A stretch of DNA of 6,647 nt from Wenzhouxiangella sp. (lineage in GTDB: Bacteria; Pseudomonadota; Gammaproteobacteria; Xanthomonadales; Wenzhouxiangellaceae), in the NCBI GenBank assembly GCA_007127425.1, contig SKZJ01000128.1, positions 1 through 6,647 of the forward strand. Direction: 5' to 3'. How positions within the stretch are numbered: position 1 is the first letter of the stretch; every line of letters begins with the position of its first letter. This document shows positions 6,100-6,647 of this stretch, one piece after another. The notes beneath the pieces are model-generated. The model was not told the DNA's origin. It made no database searches and was given only the letters and a program-made list of their open reading frames with translations. Both the position numbers and the translations under genes were made by a program.

Positions 6100-6264
6100 G
6101 CTGGCGTGATCGGGCTTGCGTGAACAGACAACTCCCGACCCGACAGTCATCGACACAAAAATGAGGTGTAGGCGCTTGTTCATCGACATTGCAGCAAGAA
6201 AGCCACCACAAGACGCGAGGGCCGCTGTGTCCGGCGCCGGATCAAGCGCGAGTTCAGGCGGCCG

Positions 6265-6647
6265 ATGAGCGGCGCTCTGGCAGCCGGTCTGACCTTGGCG
6301 GTACTGGCCGTCCTGTTGTCCGGAAGCTTGCTGCTCGCCGGACGCTTCCTGCGAGTCGATGAAGACAAGCGACTGGAAAAGCTGGTCTCGCTGCTGCCGG
6401 GAATCAATTGCGGCGCCTGCGGCCAGCCTGGCTGCCGGGCTTTTGCCGAAGCCTTGCTGAGCGGCGAGGCGGTGCCGGCCGGCTGTTCAGTCAGTTCCGG
6501 GGAAGCCAGGCAGCGCATCGCCGACTATCTCGGCGTTGCGGTTGGCGAGGCCGAACGCCGCGTGGCGCGCCTGGCCTGCGCGGGCGACATCAACACGATG
6601 CGATTTCTGGCTGACTATCAGGGCGAATTGCGCTGTGCCGCTGCGGC
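6265..6647 (+). CDS. rnfB: RnfB-type membrane-anchored 4Fe-4S protein (3' end off window)
   Basis: The visible 127 residues match the N-terminal part of RnfB/RsxB, the ferredoxin-like subunit of the Rnf complex that moves electrons between ferredoxin and NADH at the inner membrane. Residues 5-29 form one hydrophobic segment (membrane anchor). Then comes the Fe-S domain LPGINCGACGQPGC with Cys49, Cys52, Cys57 and Cys74 spaced x2-x4-x16, the usual 4Fe-4S ligand set. Cys105 and the YQGELRCAAA segment (118-127, Cys124) match the RnfB linker that precedes the ferredoxin domains, which would lie off window. ATG 6265 is the only start in the open frame before Met112; only a weak AGGCGG precedes it. 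The PGxNCGACG form resembles RnfB of rnfBCDGEA-type operons. rnfA is not directly upstream, so this may be a first gene or a stand-alone RnfB-like protein. Confidence 0.85.
   Translation, partial: MSGALAAGLTLAVLAVLLSGSLLLAGRFLRVDEDKRLEKLVSLLPGINCGACGQPGCRAFAEALLSGEAVPAGCSVSSGEARQRIADYLGVAVGEAERRVARLACAGDINTMRFLADYQGELRCAAA

Larger units (their letters stand above)
5845..6264. other. Divergent intergenic region, repeat-rich, no convincing gene
   Basis: About 420 bases separate the start of the minus-strand Nudix gene from the start of the plus-strand RnfB gene. GC content per 60-base line is mostly 48-58%, lower than the neighbouring genes. Open frames here lack ribosome sites and give peptides with no recognisable pattern. 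The region must hold the promoters of both flanking genes, but I see no clear sigma70 -35/-10 pair on either strand. It holds several short perfect inverted repeats, an FNR-like palindrome and repeated short words, listed separately. No tRNA or known riboswitch class was recognised. Confidence 0.7.

Noticed and set aside
5888..6211. 107-codon minus-strand frame in the intergenic gap
   Set aside because: Cys/Arg/Ser-rich peptide with no family pattern, no good ribosome site, and it overlaps the dense inverted repeats. A decayed gene cannot be excluded but nothing supports it.
6408..6614. 68-codon plus-strand frame inside the RnfB gene
   Set aside because: It lies in another frame than the 4Fe-4S protein, whose cysteine spacing makes the correct frame clear.

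Overview
This is a gene-dense, high-GC stretch from a bacterial chromosome. Coding parts are GC-rich with strong third-position G/C bias. The protein set suggests a proteobacterium, most likely a gammaproteobacterium: a DUF294-type CBS/nucleotidyltransferase protein paired with a DEDDh exonuclease, a NUDX23-like Nudix hydrolase, and an RnfB-type iron-sulfur protein. I cannot name a genus. No insertion sequence, phage gene, CRISPR array, tRNA or rRNA is visible.

Positions 1-5313 carry four co-directional plus-strand genes with gaps of 45, 39 and 11 bases, which looks like one transcription unit. They are: (1) a thiamine-diphosphate enzyme of the acetolactate-synthase-like family, whose first codons lie just left of the window; (2) a short PLP serine/threonine dehydratase with serine-racemase-like active-site and metal-site residues; (3) a 625-residue protein with cNMP-binding-like, CBS-pair and DUF294 nucleotidyltransferase domains; (4) a 242-residue DEDDh 3'-5' exonuclease. 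Genes 1 and 2 could act on linked 2-oxo acid and amino acid substrates. Genes 3 and 4 are a recurrent pair, probably regulatory and of unknown target.

A Nudix hydrolase gene on the minus strand (5308-5844) converges on the exonuclease. The two stop codons abut in the six bases CTATAG.

Positions 5845-6264 form a gap of about 420 bases with lower GC and no convincing gene. It separates two divergent genes and is rich in small inverted and direct repeats, including an interleaved (pseudoknot-capable) set at 5950-6000 and an FNR/DNR-like palindrome at 6018-6031. It probably holds the promoters of both flanking genes and possibly a structured leader or small RNA.

At the right edge, a plus-strand gene starts at 6265 and runs off the window. 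It encodes a membrane-anchored RnfB-type 4Fe-4S protein, possibly the first gene of an Rnf electron-transport operon.

I found no clear new system. The points most worth a second look are the repeat-rich gap before the RnfB gene and the atypical residues in the DUF294/exonuclease pair.
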